Below are positions 1 through 9,070 of a stretch of DNA of 11,165 nt, in pieces. A model generated the notes under the pieces. It did no database searches and was not told where the DNA came from. It saw nothing but the letters and a program-made list of their open reading frames with translations. Positions within the stretch are counted from its first letter, which is position 1, and the number at the start of each line of letters is the position of its first letter. Source of the DNA: Candolleomyces eurysporus (Eukaryota; Basidiomycota; Agaricomycetes; Agaricales; Psathyrellaceae); assembly GCA_027579435.1 (NCBI GenBank), contig JANBPK010001780.1, positions 1 to 11,165 on the forward strand. The letters are read 5' to 3'. Both the position numbers and the translations under genes were made by a program.

Positions 1-147
1 TTTGTGAAGCATTTCTATCGTTGCTGGTTGAGCCTTAGCTCCCCCTTGAACTTGCAATTGTACAAGAAGAGTTCTAGAAGCCTCTGTCAACTCGACTTAG
101 AGCTTTTACCTATACCCCTTTGCCCGCCTTTATCTTCACAAAGGTAT

Positions 148-183
148 TTGGTGTGTTGTGTTGTTGTGGTTGTGTGTGTGTGT
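148..183. repeat. GT-rich low-complexity tract
   Basis: The stretch is built almost only of G and T, ending in a run of GT dinucleotides at about 171-182. It looks like a simple-sequence tract and carries no gene. Confidence 0.7.
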
Positions 184-628
184 TTTAGTTCTATAGTTTG
201 GTTGTTAGAGCGCCCTAGTTCGCTACCTGCACATCACCGAGACTTGCCGAGGGATGACGGGGCAAAGCAAAGCCAAAGGGCGGGAGAATAGCACGGGAAA
301 GTGCTCAGACAACAATCACGCACCTTGGGTATCATGGGAAACAGTGAGCGGACCCTTTGTGAGCGACGGCAACAGCGAGCGGGAGTGATTGATGGGAGCA
401 GCACCCTCCCAGATGTCCCAATGGTTCCGAACCCTCATTCCGTCCCCATCAGCCAGGTAGATTCCCTGAAGGTACATCATGTTCGCCTAATCTAGGTACA
501 CTCGTTATCTACCAGGTAATCCACCTCTAATCTACCTCCCCTCGTCAGCCACTTGTTTTTCTGGGGGACGCTTTCCTGAACTGGGATAAATTCCAGAATT
601 ATTCGTGGTTAGCGGGCTTTGGGTGTTT

Positions 629-670
629 CCAGCTCGCTTAGCTGGGCAAATACCCCCGCTTTACCCAGCT
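629..670. other. Stem-loop / inverted-repeat cluster
   Basis: AGCTGGGCAAA at 640-650 pairs with TTTACCCAGCT at 660-670 (10 of 11 positions) around a 9-nt loop. A second overlapping pair, CCAGC at 630-634 and GCTGG at 641-645, competes with it. The function is unknown. It could be a chance palindrome, a relic of a small inverted-repeat element, or a structured RNA or cruciform. Confidence 0.4.
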
Positions 671-1339
671 ATTTCGCTGGCGAATTGACGAGGGTCAGGT
701 GGCATCACAGCCACATGACCTCCGAAACGTCCAAATTGGTCTACCATTCGCCTGCTCAGGTCGCCAGATTTGTCTCATGCTGGAAGGATGTATAGGATTA
801 AAAGGGGTGGATAGAGTCATTAATTCCAAGTGCTATTCGATGAATCTTCATCTTCGCTCTACAGCAACGGGAGGCAGGCCGATAGTGACGGCCCCTGACA
901 ACTCGGAAATTAAAGTCGGTGTGATGCAACTCAGTGCAGCAAATTAGTGTCGACGCAGCTTCACCGGATCTAGGTGCCGAAAAATGTTACTGCGTGTGCT
1001 GCGAAAGAGCTCTCATGCAAGTGTGGGTTGGATTCAGTGGGGGCTATCCCGGGAGTTCCTGCCCCTCCTAGCTTCCGCGTGTGAACCTGAGATACGAGCC
1101 CCGTTCATCTGTGAGCAATATTGAGTCCTGTGTGGGGTGTGCGTACAAGGTTCATTAATCTCCCCGTCGTCTCCGAGCTACATTGCTGTAGATTGGAAAT
1201 GACACAAACATGTATGCTGTGTAATCTCATGTGCAGCACGAGCATGCTCTAGCAAGATATGAACGTTCAGTGACGGTCCTCGCAGTGATTCTGTGCAAAC
1301 GGTGTGCAGCGCATGAGCGCTTTGCTTGCTACCTCCCTG

Positions 1340-1347
1340 TATAAAAG
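1340..1347 (+). promoter_or_regulatory. TATA box of the TPR-CHAT gene
   Basis: TATAAAAG lies 77-84 nt before the proposed ATG at 1424 and is followed by a pyrimidine-rich stretch (about 1363-1400) typical of fungal transcription start regions. Spacing and sequence fit a core promoter for the gene that follows. Confidence 0.6.
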
Positions 1348-1423
1348 CGTCAGCTTGCTCGCCATTCACACTTTTCACCAACCAAATCCCACTCTACCTC
1401 AATTTAGGACCGCCAGCTAAACC

Positions 1424-4400
1424 ATGATGGATGAAGATAGGTATGTTTGCACCGTCTACCAAAGGGACCCGACACTAAATATACGGTGCTAACTCTCTGT
1501 TTAGCAATCGATGCGGCGAAAGGTAAGTGTTGCGTCTTTAAGAAATGACGCCGTCGTAACATTGCTCTTCAAGTCAATTATATTTGACAGGTATGGACAA
1601 TCCTTCGGTGACTGTATGTTGCAGNTTTTCATCTCTGTGTTGTGGCCCCTCTAGATGTTTTTCTCAAGCCGATAGCTGATGTCACCAATGGTGATCATAC
1701 CTATTTGGAAATAACCAAACTTGTGATATTTGGTCTCGCAGATGAGCCAGATGGAAAATCCTTTCCACTTGTTACAGCGTCCCCTGGGCGATGGGAAGTA
1801 GAGGGTTCCATAAAGCTGTGAGTGATCATTGATTTATTTCAAACGCACAATAGGAGCTCATGGCAGTTGTAAGCCCCAAAAGCGTGGAAGGAATTGTAAT
1901 CATCGCCAAGTCCGAGGAGGGCTGGGACATGGGGTTCACGCATTTGGACTGCATTGCCGTGCAAAATGGATCGAATGGCACAGAATTCGGTACGAGCGCT
2001 GATGATTTCAAGGCCACAGCATTGGCACTTATCAGGGGAAATCACAGGTCATATCCGGAATATGGAAAGATGCAATCAGCGGCCGTGCTTGACAATATCG
2101 TGGGAGATGTACGAAATACCATTCGAGCCTACGACGAGGGGGAAGGTTAAGTAATTATACCGAGTGGAACAGGGAGGAACTCTATTCATGAGATACATCC
2201 AGATACCCTGACCTTGCTGAGCAACATCAAGGCCAGGCATAGGCAGGTCTTTGGGCCGTCTATCTCTGTCTCCGCTCTCTGGGAGGCAGTTGTACCACCC
2301 GAGAGAGCAGACCTCCTTGGATCGCTCGATTACCTTGGAGCCTTTTTCAAATATCGCTTTGAACGTACAGGTGCCCTGTCGGACATCGGTGAAAGGATTT
2401 CAGCAACACAAAGAGCAGTTGAGCTCACTCCAGCTGGTCAGCCAGACCTTGCTGCTAGGCTGAGCTCGGAGACTCGTTCACAGATCGCTTNGAGCGCACC
2501 GGNGCCCTCTCCGACNTTNCTGAATCAATTTCAGTGAAACAACGAGCAGTCCAGCTGACTCCTGCTGGTCATTTAGACCTCCCTGCCTACCTCAACAATC
2601 TAGGAAACTCGCTCCTGGATCGGTTTCAACGCGCCGGAGCCCCTTCCGACATTGTTGAATCAATTTCAGTTTACCAACGAGCAGTCGAGCTGACTCCTGC
2701 TGATCATCCAGACCTGCCTAGCAGGCTCCACAACCTGGCGAACTCGCTCTGGAAACGCTTCGAGCGCATTGGAGCCCTCTCTGACATTGTTGAATCAATC
2801 TCGGTCATCAAACGAGCACTCGAGCTGATTCCTGCTGGTCATCCGAAACTCCCTGGCATGCTCAGCCAACTGGGACTGTCGCTCTTGGAGCACTATGAGC
2901 GCANCCAGAGCCCTCTCCGACATTGCTGAATCAATTTTAGTCATCCGACGAGCAATTGAGCTGACTCCTGCTGATCATTCAGCACTCCCTTGCTTGCTCA
3001 GCCACCTGGGNAACATCGCTGTCGGATTGCTTCAGGCGCACCGGAGCCCTCTCCGACATTGCTGAATCAATTTCAGTTCAACAACAAGCAGTCGAGCTGT
3101 CTCCTGCTAGCCATCCAGACCTCCCTGGCAGGCTCACTGGCCTGGGAAACGCGCTCTCGAATCGCTTCCAGCGCACCGGAGCCCTCTCCGACATTGCTGA
3201 ATCGATTTCAGTACAACAAAGAGCAGTTGAGCTTACTCCAGATGGTCATCCAGACCTTCCTGCCATCCTCAACAACCTGGCAACCTCATTCTGGCATCGC
3301 TCAGTCCTGACAGGAAATGGTAATGACTGGAAGATAGCTATTGCCCTTTACATGTCTGCAGCAACCTGTGGTTATGGCACCCCATCACACAGGTTGAAAA
3401 TAGCCAGACGTTGCGCTTCCCTTTTATACAAACATCATCCTGATTCGCCCAAGACACTCACTGCCTTTGATACGGCCATCCAGCTCATGTCCCTGGTTGC
3501 AAGTCTCGGTCATACTGTGCAACATCGTCACACGGTACTCCAGAATATCGCCGGCTTACCTTGCAAGGCTGCCGCTGCTGGGTGCTCACTTGGGAGAGCT
3601 GATAAAGCCTTGGAATGGCTCGAACAAGGTCGCTGCCTCGTTTGGACCCAACTGAGTAACCTGCGAACGCAGCTCGTTGATCTTTTCACACACGATGAAA
3701 GCCTTGCAGAACGTGTTTTGGATGTTTCAAGGCGACTGGAAGCTTCTGGTTCGCGTCAGGGCTCCCACATTGACATGTCCATATCGGAAAAGATCTCAGT
3801 AGAGGATGAAGCGCGAGTGCATTTGGAGCTTGCAAATGATTGGGAGGAACTTGTCAGCACCGTGAGGAGCACTGTCCCAGGCTTTGAAAATTTCCTCCAG
3901 CCGTCCCCATGCTCCACCCTACTTCAACATCTCCCAGACTCCGGACCTATTGTCGTCATCAATGTTCACAAACGCCGCTGTGATGCCATTGCGCTTATAG
4001 CTGGACGCGATGAACCTATCCATATCCCACTCCACAGTTTCTCACTGAAGAAGGCGGAGACATATTTCGGTGCTCTGAGCGCCCTTTTAGAGCAGAAAGA
4101 GCTACGTATGCGTACAGAAGAGATGGATACATACGAGGAAGAGGATACCGAACATGGGCTGACAGGGAGAGCTGCGCGACCATGCATGGATAATCCACTG
4201 CGTGACGGTGTTGTTCGAAATCTTCTTGGGGGTCTGTGGAAGGAGGTGGTAAAGCCGATATTAGACGCCCTGGGCTTCTCAGTGAGTCAATATTACCTGA
4301 TATTGTTTCCCTCTTCTGATCCCCTGTAACAGAGGTTACAACTATCGTCCGAAATATCACTCCCAAGGATCTGGTGGTGCCCAACAGGACCCGTATCCTT

Positions 4401-5169
4401 CCTTCCTCTCCACGCAGCTGGAATATACAGAGGCAAGGACTCCGACAACATCCTAAATTACGCTGTCTCATCATACACGCCATCCATTGCTCTCCTCGCC
4501 GATCGAGTCAAGAATAATCACCCGATTGATCACAATGTCTCTGGATTATTCGTCACAAGCCAGCCGAACGTATCTGGCCTTTCCTCGATTTCTGGAACCA
4601 CGGAGGAGGTTAGGTTGATTCACAAACAGGCCGCTGACCACGGAGTGCGAGTACTGAAGCTCGAAGGAAGCGACGTTACAGTTGACAAGGCCCTTGAGCA
4701 CATGGAAGAGTTTAGTTGCATACACCTTGCTTGCCATGCATCGCAAGATCAAAACGAGCCACTTCAAAGTCGATTCCGATTCCACAGCGGCTCCCTGGAT
4801 CTCTCAACAATTATTCGGAAGAATCTCAAGAACGCCGATCTCGCTTTCCTATCGGCATGTCAAACCAGCACCGGCGAGGAGAAGCTTTCGGAGGAAGTGG
4901 TTCATCTTGCCGCTGGAATGCTTGTGGCTGGATATCGTAGAGTGGTAGCCACAATGTGGGCTATTACTGATAAGCATGCGCCAGAGGTTGCGACTGATTT
5001 CTACGATTACCTCTTGGCCCGGCGAGTCGAAGCTGACGGCAGCGGATTTGATGGATCGGACTCTGCCTATGCCCTGCATCACGCCGTACAACAGCTGAGG
5101 AAGAGACTTGGCGATGATTCCGAAAAGTCTTTGCTTACTTGGATCCCTTATGTACATTTCGGTTTCTGA
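1424..5169 (+). CDS. TPR-CHAT protein (caspase-like CHAT protease with TPR array), seven exons
   Basis: Proposed exons are 1424-1440, 1505-1522, 1591-1613, 1655-1817, 1874-2145, 2203-4281 and 4333-5169. The joins keep phase, and several introns have good signals (GTATGT with CTAAC, GTAAGT, GTGAGT). The product is about 1,136 residues if three small frame problems near 2466, 2904 and 3011 are discounted. Residues about 20-150 form a beta-rich region, possibly C2-like. About 200-530 are roughly seven TPR-like repeats with the motif SDIAESI. A helical linker contains ALEWLEQGRCLVW. The CHAT domain runs from about 710 to the end, with PRIWWCPTGP, the catalytic His in HLACHA (codon 4735-4737) and the catalytic Cys in LSACQT (codon 4858-4860), ending in VHFGF. 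CHAT domains are caspase/separase-related cysteine proteases, and TPRs bind protein partners. Substrate and role in fungi are unknown. The exon 3-4 and 4-5 joins are the least certain. Confidence 0.85.
2310..3310 (+). repeat. Tandem TPR-coding repeats, 135-nt unit
   Basis: The marker coding for GALSDI recurs at about 2371, 2502, 2637, 2772, 2908, 3044 and 3179. Spacings are 131, 135, 135, 136, 136 and 135 nt, so the unit is 135 nt (45 residues). The 136-nt units each contain an extra N (2904, 3011). The 131-nt unit lacks 4 nt near 2466, with no N there. Units are very alike at the DNA level, suggesting recent duplication or gene conversion. Confidence 0.9.
3820..5169 (+). other. CHAT domain coding region with His-Cys dyad
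   Basis: The domain is split by the last intron (4282-4332, GTGAGT donor, TAACAG acceptor). The first half carries GPIVVINVHK and an acidic loop at about 4117-4149; the second half carries the conserved WWCPTGP, HLACHA and SACQT motifs. The closing sequence is the usual C-terminus of the family. No catalytic residue is missing. Confidence 0.85.
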
Positions 5170-5230
5170 TTTATCCATTGTTCACAGCTTCTTTTATATT
5201 CATGCTCCATTTCATTTCATTTTCGTGACC

Positions 5231-5413
5231 ATGTTTGAACTATTGCTCTCCGTTCTCGTGTTTTTACTCATACCCGTAGCTATTTGCATCCTAACTGTGT
5301 CCACGTTTCCTCTCTATATTCGTTCGCTAATACTACTTATTACCCGTTTGCGCGATTTGGCTATCGTAACAAAACGTGAGGCGGGAGAAGGAAAAGCTTT
5401 GAGTTGTCTATGA
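5231..5413 (+). CDS. Small hydrophobic ORF, 60 codons, downstream of TPR-CHAT stop
   Basis: The ATG at 5231 has a good context (GACCATG) and lies 62 nt after the TPR-CHAT stop, before the AATAAA at 5455. The predicted peptide has one strongly hydrophobic segment (about residues 4-27), a second shorter one (about 29-40), then a basic and polar tail. No family is recognised. It may simply be open by chance within the 3' untranslated region. An in-frame fusion to the protease is excluded, because the CHAT frame ends normally and is a different frame. Confidence 0.2.
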   Translation: MFELLLSVLVFLLIPVAICILTVSTFPLYIRSLILLITRLRDLAIVTKREAGEGKALSCL

Positions 5414-5454
5414 TATCAATTCAACCAGCATCCATTTGGATGTACCAGTCACAT

Positions 5455-5460
5455 AATAAA
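5455..5460 (+). terminator. Poly(A) signal AATAAA of the TPR-CHAT gene
   Basis: A perfect AATAAA followed by an A-rich stretch lies 286 nt after the TPR-CHAT stop codon. It is the likely 3' end signal of that gene, and it places the small ORF at 5231 in the same transcript. Confidence 0.5.
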
Positions 5461-5554
5461 AATCGATCGAACAATCAGACTGGTGAGTGACTTTGTGATG
5501 CCTTGCAAAATCAACCTTCACATCGCCTATCGGGGGTGCAACCTCAAATCCACA

Positions 5555-5646
5555 TCAGTAAGTACACGTCCTCCTTGCCTTCTGTCCGTCTGACGACCGC
5601 CTCGCCGTCATCTCCAAGCTCATCTCCGCGGTATCGCTCCACCAAG
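5555..5646 (+). other. Coding-like fragment, plus strand
   Basis: One plus-strand frame from about 5563 to 5645 is rich in C-ending codons and reads like a globular protein (it includes DDRLAVISKLISAVSLHQ), ending exactly at a strong donor, GTACGT. The minus strand is also open here and ends at a TGA at 5544, so strand cannot be decided. I recognise no family and found no consistent continuation across the next candidate exon (5821-5903). Confidence 0.2.
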
Positions 5647-5830
5647 TACGTCCTTGATAGTAGGCAAAACAGGTGAATTCCTGCCGTCCGAACTACCCAA
5701 TCTCTCCTCGTATGAGTCCTACTGTCACCGAATGTGATAATCACCCTCGTTACTTTAGTCTGCCTGAGTTGCAAGCTGAAGGATTGTGTGTTGTCCTGAC
5801 ACTGATACCTACACTCCAGTTCTTCCAGTT

Positions 5831-6320
5831 CAACCAGACTTGATTTCGAAGCGGGGGTCATCAGGAACGATGAGCTCAACGAAGAGGCCTTCGACGTAGA
5901 CAAGTGAGTGGAAGCTCGTGCGAGGCTGGGACTGGCAAATGTACGAGTGAGAGTCAAGCGGCTCGAAGCGCGTTCCAGGGTCGTCATAGAAGACGTAGAT
6001 AGGGAGGGGGCGAGACGGAACGTATTTCTGGTTCGGTGCGATCGAGCTTCTTTGAATGATGTCCTGCGGTTGAGAATCTTATCCAATTGTTGTTCACTCC
6101 TAGAGTTCGGAATGTGAGGGGATATAGAAGAAACTCCCGCTACGACTACGTCTAGTGCTCCGGTCGTCACTCGACGGGGATGATGAGCTGGACGATAAAC
6201 CTTCGTACGATGCTTTGATTGTTAGAGCTTTGAGAGCTGAGTCTTGAACGGAGAAGAAGTAAGGGATGGAAGTGAACAAAGACATGCGATTCAGCAAACC
6301 GCAATGCATGATCCATCCCA
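5831..6320 (-). other. Coding-like fragments, minus strand, unresolved exons
   Basis: Two minus-strand frames look coding. One (about 6321-6100) opens with an aromatic and hydrophobic segment followed by a serine-rich stretch. A second (about 6090-5831, ending in TGA) has strongly pyrimidine-ending codons and many aromatic residues (PIYVFYDDPGTRFEPLD). They are in different frames and would need an intron, or have decayed. The plus strand carries a good acceptor (5820) and donor GTGAGT (5904) in the same place, so strand assignment is uncertain. No family is recognised. Confidence 0.25.
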
Positions 6321-6345
6321 TGAGGTGTTTGATTGTCGATCGGTA

Positions 6346-7010
6346 TCAGGACATCAAGTCGATAGGCTTGAACGAACTAGCTAGGGGAAAACAGCATGGC
6401 ATTCAGCAACACCGGCGGATGAGAGAAGACAGAGAATCTTACGCGTTGTAACCACACCTTCCCAACCGAATTCCTCTAAAGCACTCCTGCCAATCCTAAC
6501 CAGGTGCCGTACAGCATGGCAAAGTACTCCACACCCAGCTTCGTGAGTGCTTCCATCGCAAGCAAGACGGTTTCTTGCGGCATGATGTCGGCATTCTCCA
6601 TTCTCGTGAGCAAGAATATCAGCGGCTTGACCGGTGACCGCCCAGCTGGCCGCTCCCGTGCCTGAATATTCGACACCCAAGGTGATACAGGTGAGGCAAA
6701 CAACGATGCCGATCATTTATCCCAGCCTCTTATCTTGGCTTTGCCCTTGTGTATGCGCCGTTAGTCCATCGGGAGTGACGAGACTTGTACAGAACGGTGG
6801 AAGGAAGCACGCGGCCGAGACAACGAGTCGGGCGATGGGAGTGACAATTTGCTATGAGGGCGTGATGAGGGAAAGAACCATGTCGAAGGTATTGAGCTAT
6901 GGAGCCTTATAAATGAAGAGAATGAGTGGAGAGAGAGAAATGACGCACCTTATTCATCCCACCCAACGCCTCCTTCGATTCCAATCGTAGAGAACTGGAA
7001 CTCTCCACTC
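6346..7010 (-). CDS. Candidate intron-containing gene of unknown function, minus strand
   Basis: A minus-strand frame from 6896 to 6443 stays coding-like, with hydrophobic segments (QIVTPIARLVVSAACFLP and a later one at about 6716-6680). It ends at a good intron, 6442-6381 (GTAAGA donor, CTGAAT branch, TTTTCCCCTAG acceptor), which joins in phase to a short last exon with TGA at 6348-6346. An upstream exon ends at 6949 with donor GTGCGT. Two in-frame stops lie in the frame (TAG 6854-6852, TAA 6719-6717). Both vanish if introns are taken as 6948-6852 and 6790-6662, which keep phase. The 5' end is not determined. It may be a membrane protein, or a decayed gene; no family is recognised. Confidence 0.3.
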
Positions 7011-7011
7011 C

Positions 7012-8700
7012 CTAGCTCTGCTCGCTAGGGTCGAGCATAGGCTGCTCGCAGGGTTGCCGAACCATTGGGGGAGAGCCTGGACAATGCAAATGCAAATTTA
7101 AAGGAGTTTCCGAGATTGAGGAAGGTAAACAGTACAGGTTCCGAGCTTGGATAACCTCATGAATTAGCGGCGGTGAGTGAGGGTGCAGTGGCCGCTGACT
7201 GGCCTTTGGACGAGAGTACTCTATCGGCAGCCTCAATCTTGAATTATTATAGGACATTGTTTCCCGAGTCTCCCATGGAGTCTATGAGCCTTGGTGCGAG
7301 TAAGTGAAACAATCGAAATCCAGCATCCCCCCTCTTTGACAGACCAACCGGGTTTGACTTAGGATCTCATGAGGCCCTCGCCGCTAACATTCCAATGGAG
7401 TGCCTATAACGCTGCTCCTGACTCTCTTGGGACCTGATGCGCTGGGGACGACCTTTTGGACGGTCATGTTCTTATCGAGGGGAGAGGAGGTAGAGGTTCA
7501 AAGCAAGATGACGGGTGCCAATTGATGGCACTACGCTGCCTTCTCGATTTGGATGAGTCGGCATTCGGCCGACGACCTCATTCTCTCCCCGATGGTTCTG
7601 AGCAATTATCGGACCTGTTCCGGCACAGTACTGGTATTGAGCCCTCATGGGGGCCAAGGTCCCGTTAATCGCTTCCACTGAACCTCTGATGCTCACCTTA
7701 CCCAGTCCGTCTGCCAATGAACGAGTGCTTTTTCAAAGCTGTAGAGCCCATGCTACAAGCAACAAAATGAGAGATCTCTTATTAGCGCAGATTCGAAGCG
7801 AAGGACGATAGGAAGACCCAGCACAGCAACAAATAGTTTATCTTCCGGGCTCTTGAAGCTTGAAGTCCGAACGCCGCGGCGTCATTACTCATAAAACGGA
7901 CAAACACACAACTGCACCATCCCAAACGTGCGCCTCCGCAAGAGGCCCTGACAGATATCGAATGTCCAACGGAACTGTCATCAAAGATTCCGAGGTCATA
8001 GTCCAATGCCATATCCATCTCCCTGGGTGAGCTCAACGATTGGTGATCGCTTGGATAGGCAACCGGAATGACATGTGAGGTTGGGATAGAGTAAGAAGCA
8101 CAGCGTCTGAGTCTTCGTCGATCGGAGAATGAGGTCATTTACCCGAAGCATTGAAACCGGATGGAACGGAGTGAGGGCAACGAGGGAGCAGGCATGTGTG
8201 TCGCAAGGCAAACATTGGGTCTCAGAACTGGTAATTCCCGTCGCCCCAATCGGAGGCTCTGACACGCTGCATTTCAGCCAGTGGTTCGAACGAGCGCTCA
8301 TATAATGGGCTCATTAACCCGAAGAGCTCTGAGCTGTGAAATGAATTGGCATTGTGTTCTACAACACTGGCAGGCCACAAGCCTGGTGACGGTGAGAACA
8401 AAAAGGCCACGCCTCAACACGGCGGGGGTAAAAGTCAGTGCAATGCAGGTCAGTAAAACGAATTGCCGTCGAAGGAGTAAAATAATCCAACTTGGTGAAT
8501 TTGAGAATATGAGGAACCTTGACATACTCAAAATATGGGGGTGGCTACGATACAATACCATTATTTATCATCTCTTCTGTCAGTCGAGATAGTGGAGCGC
8601 CAGTACGACTAGATTGGAAAGTTGAGTTAATGCTCTCGGGTCAAAAGCAAGGCAGTTTTTGACTCGGACCCCATTCAGTTTGAATAGATGAAGTATCCTC
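7012..8700. other. Stretch without a convincing gene
   Basis: Short frames occur on both strands (for example 7456-7668 plus, 7472-7717 minus, 8281-8592 plus), but they overlap one another, lack clear splice sites and show no domain. No terminal repeats, transposase or RNA gene is visible. Confidence 0.4.
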
Positions 8701-8708
8701 ATGCGCAG

Positions 8709-8714
8709 TTTATT
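8709..8714 (-). terminator. Poly(A) signal AATAAA for the small minus-strand gene
   Basis: The plus strand reads TTTATT, giving AATAAA on the minus strand, 195 nt past the more distal stop (8909) and about 357 nt past the nearer stop (9071) of the small gene upstream. Confidence 0.35.
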
Positions 8715-9070
8715 TCGCTGGAAGACCTACATGTTACACGACATAGACACATGGCTCTTGGAAAGCTGTAAAAAACGGAAGAAAACCAAAACGTAAAGAA
8801 AAGTCCTCGACAACAATGAAAACGGTCGTTGATAAAGCACTCCAACGCCGACACCAGGCCGCCCTGGAATGTCCCCTCCGTACGAAAAATGATGCCCTGT
8901 TCTAACCCTCAATGGGAGTTACCGTATGGAGAGGAGGCGGTGGGATCATACATGAGCAGGTCAGCGATGTAAGGAAGAGCTTGTGCTCTGTGATATTGCG
9001 CACACTTCCTCTTGAAGGAAGTATAGGCAACTGGATCGATGTGGGGGATAAAAGAGCTCAAGCCACGGTC

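Larger units (their letters stand above)
1..1339. other. Gene-free stretch upstream of the TPR-CHAT gene
   Basis: Short open frames exist (for example 4-291 and 699-947 on plus, 1178-1381 on minus), but none has coding-like composition, flanking splice sites or a recognisable domain. I see no tRNA, rRNA or transposase. The part next to 1340 presumably holds the upstream control region of the TPR-CHAT gene, but I recognise no specific operator. Confidence 0.5.

Noticed and set aside
699..947. Plus-strand 82-codon ORF
   Set aside because: No ATG-supported coding composition, splice sites or domain; the start is a non-ATG codon.
1860..2150. Separate 96-codon gene starting at 1860
   Set aside because: The frame continues upstream through a phase-keeping intron and downstream through intron 2146-2202 into the TPR exon, so it is an internal exon.
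2310..3310. CRISPR-like array of regular repeats
   Set aside because: The 135-nt period encodes protein repeats throughout, with no unique spacers, in a eukaryotic gene.
3352..4329. Independent 325-codon gene ending at 4329
   Set aside because: Its last codons are intron sequence; the GTGAGT donor at 4282 and acceptor at 4332 join the two halves of the CHAT domain.
4016..4483. Minus-strand 155-codon ORF
   Set aside because: It lies antisense to the CHAT domain, whose motifs are unmistakable on the plus strand.
5544..6170. Minus-strand 208-codon ORF
   Set aside because: Long, but serine-rich and low-complexity in its middle, and crossed by another minus frame with much better codon use and by plus-strand splice signals. 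I kept only the coding-like fragments.
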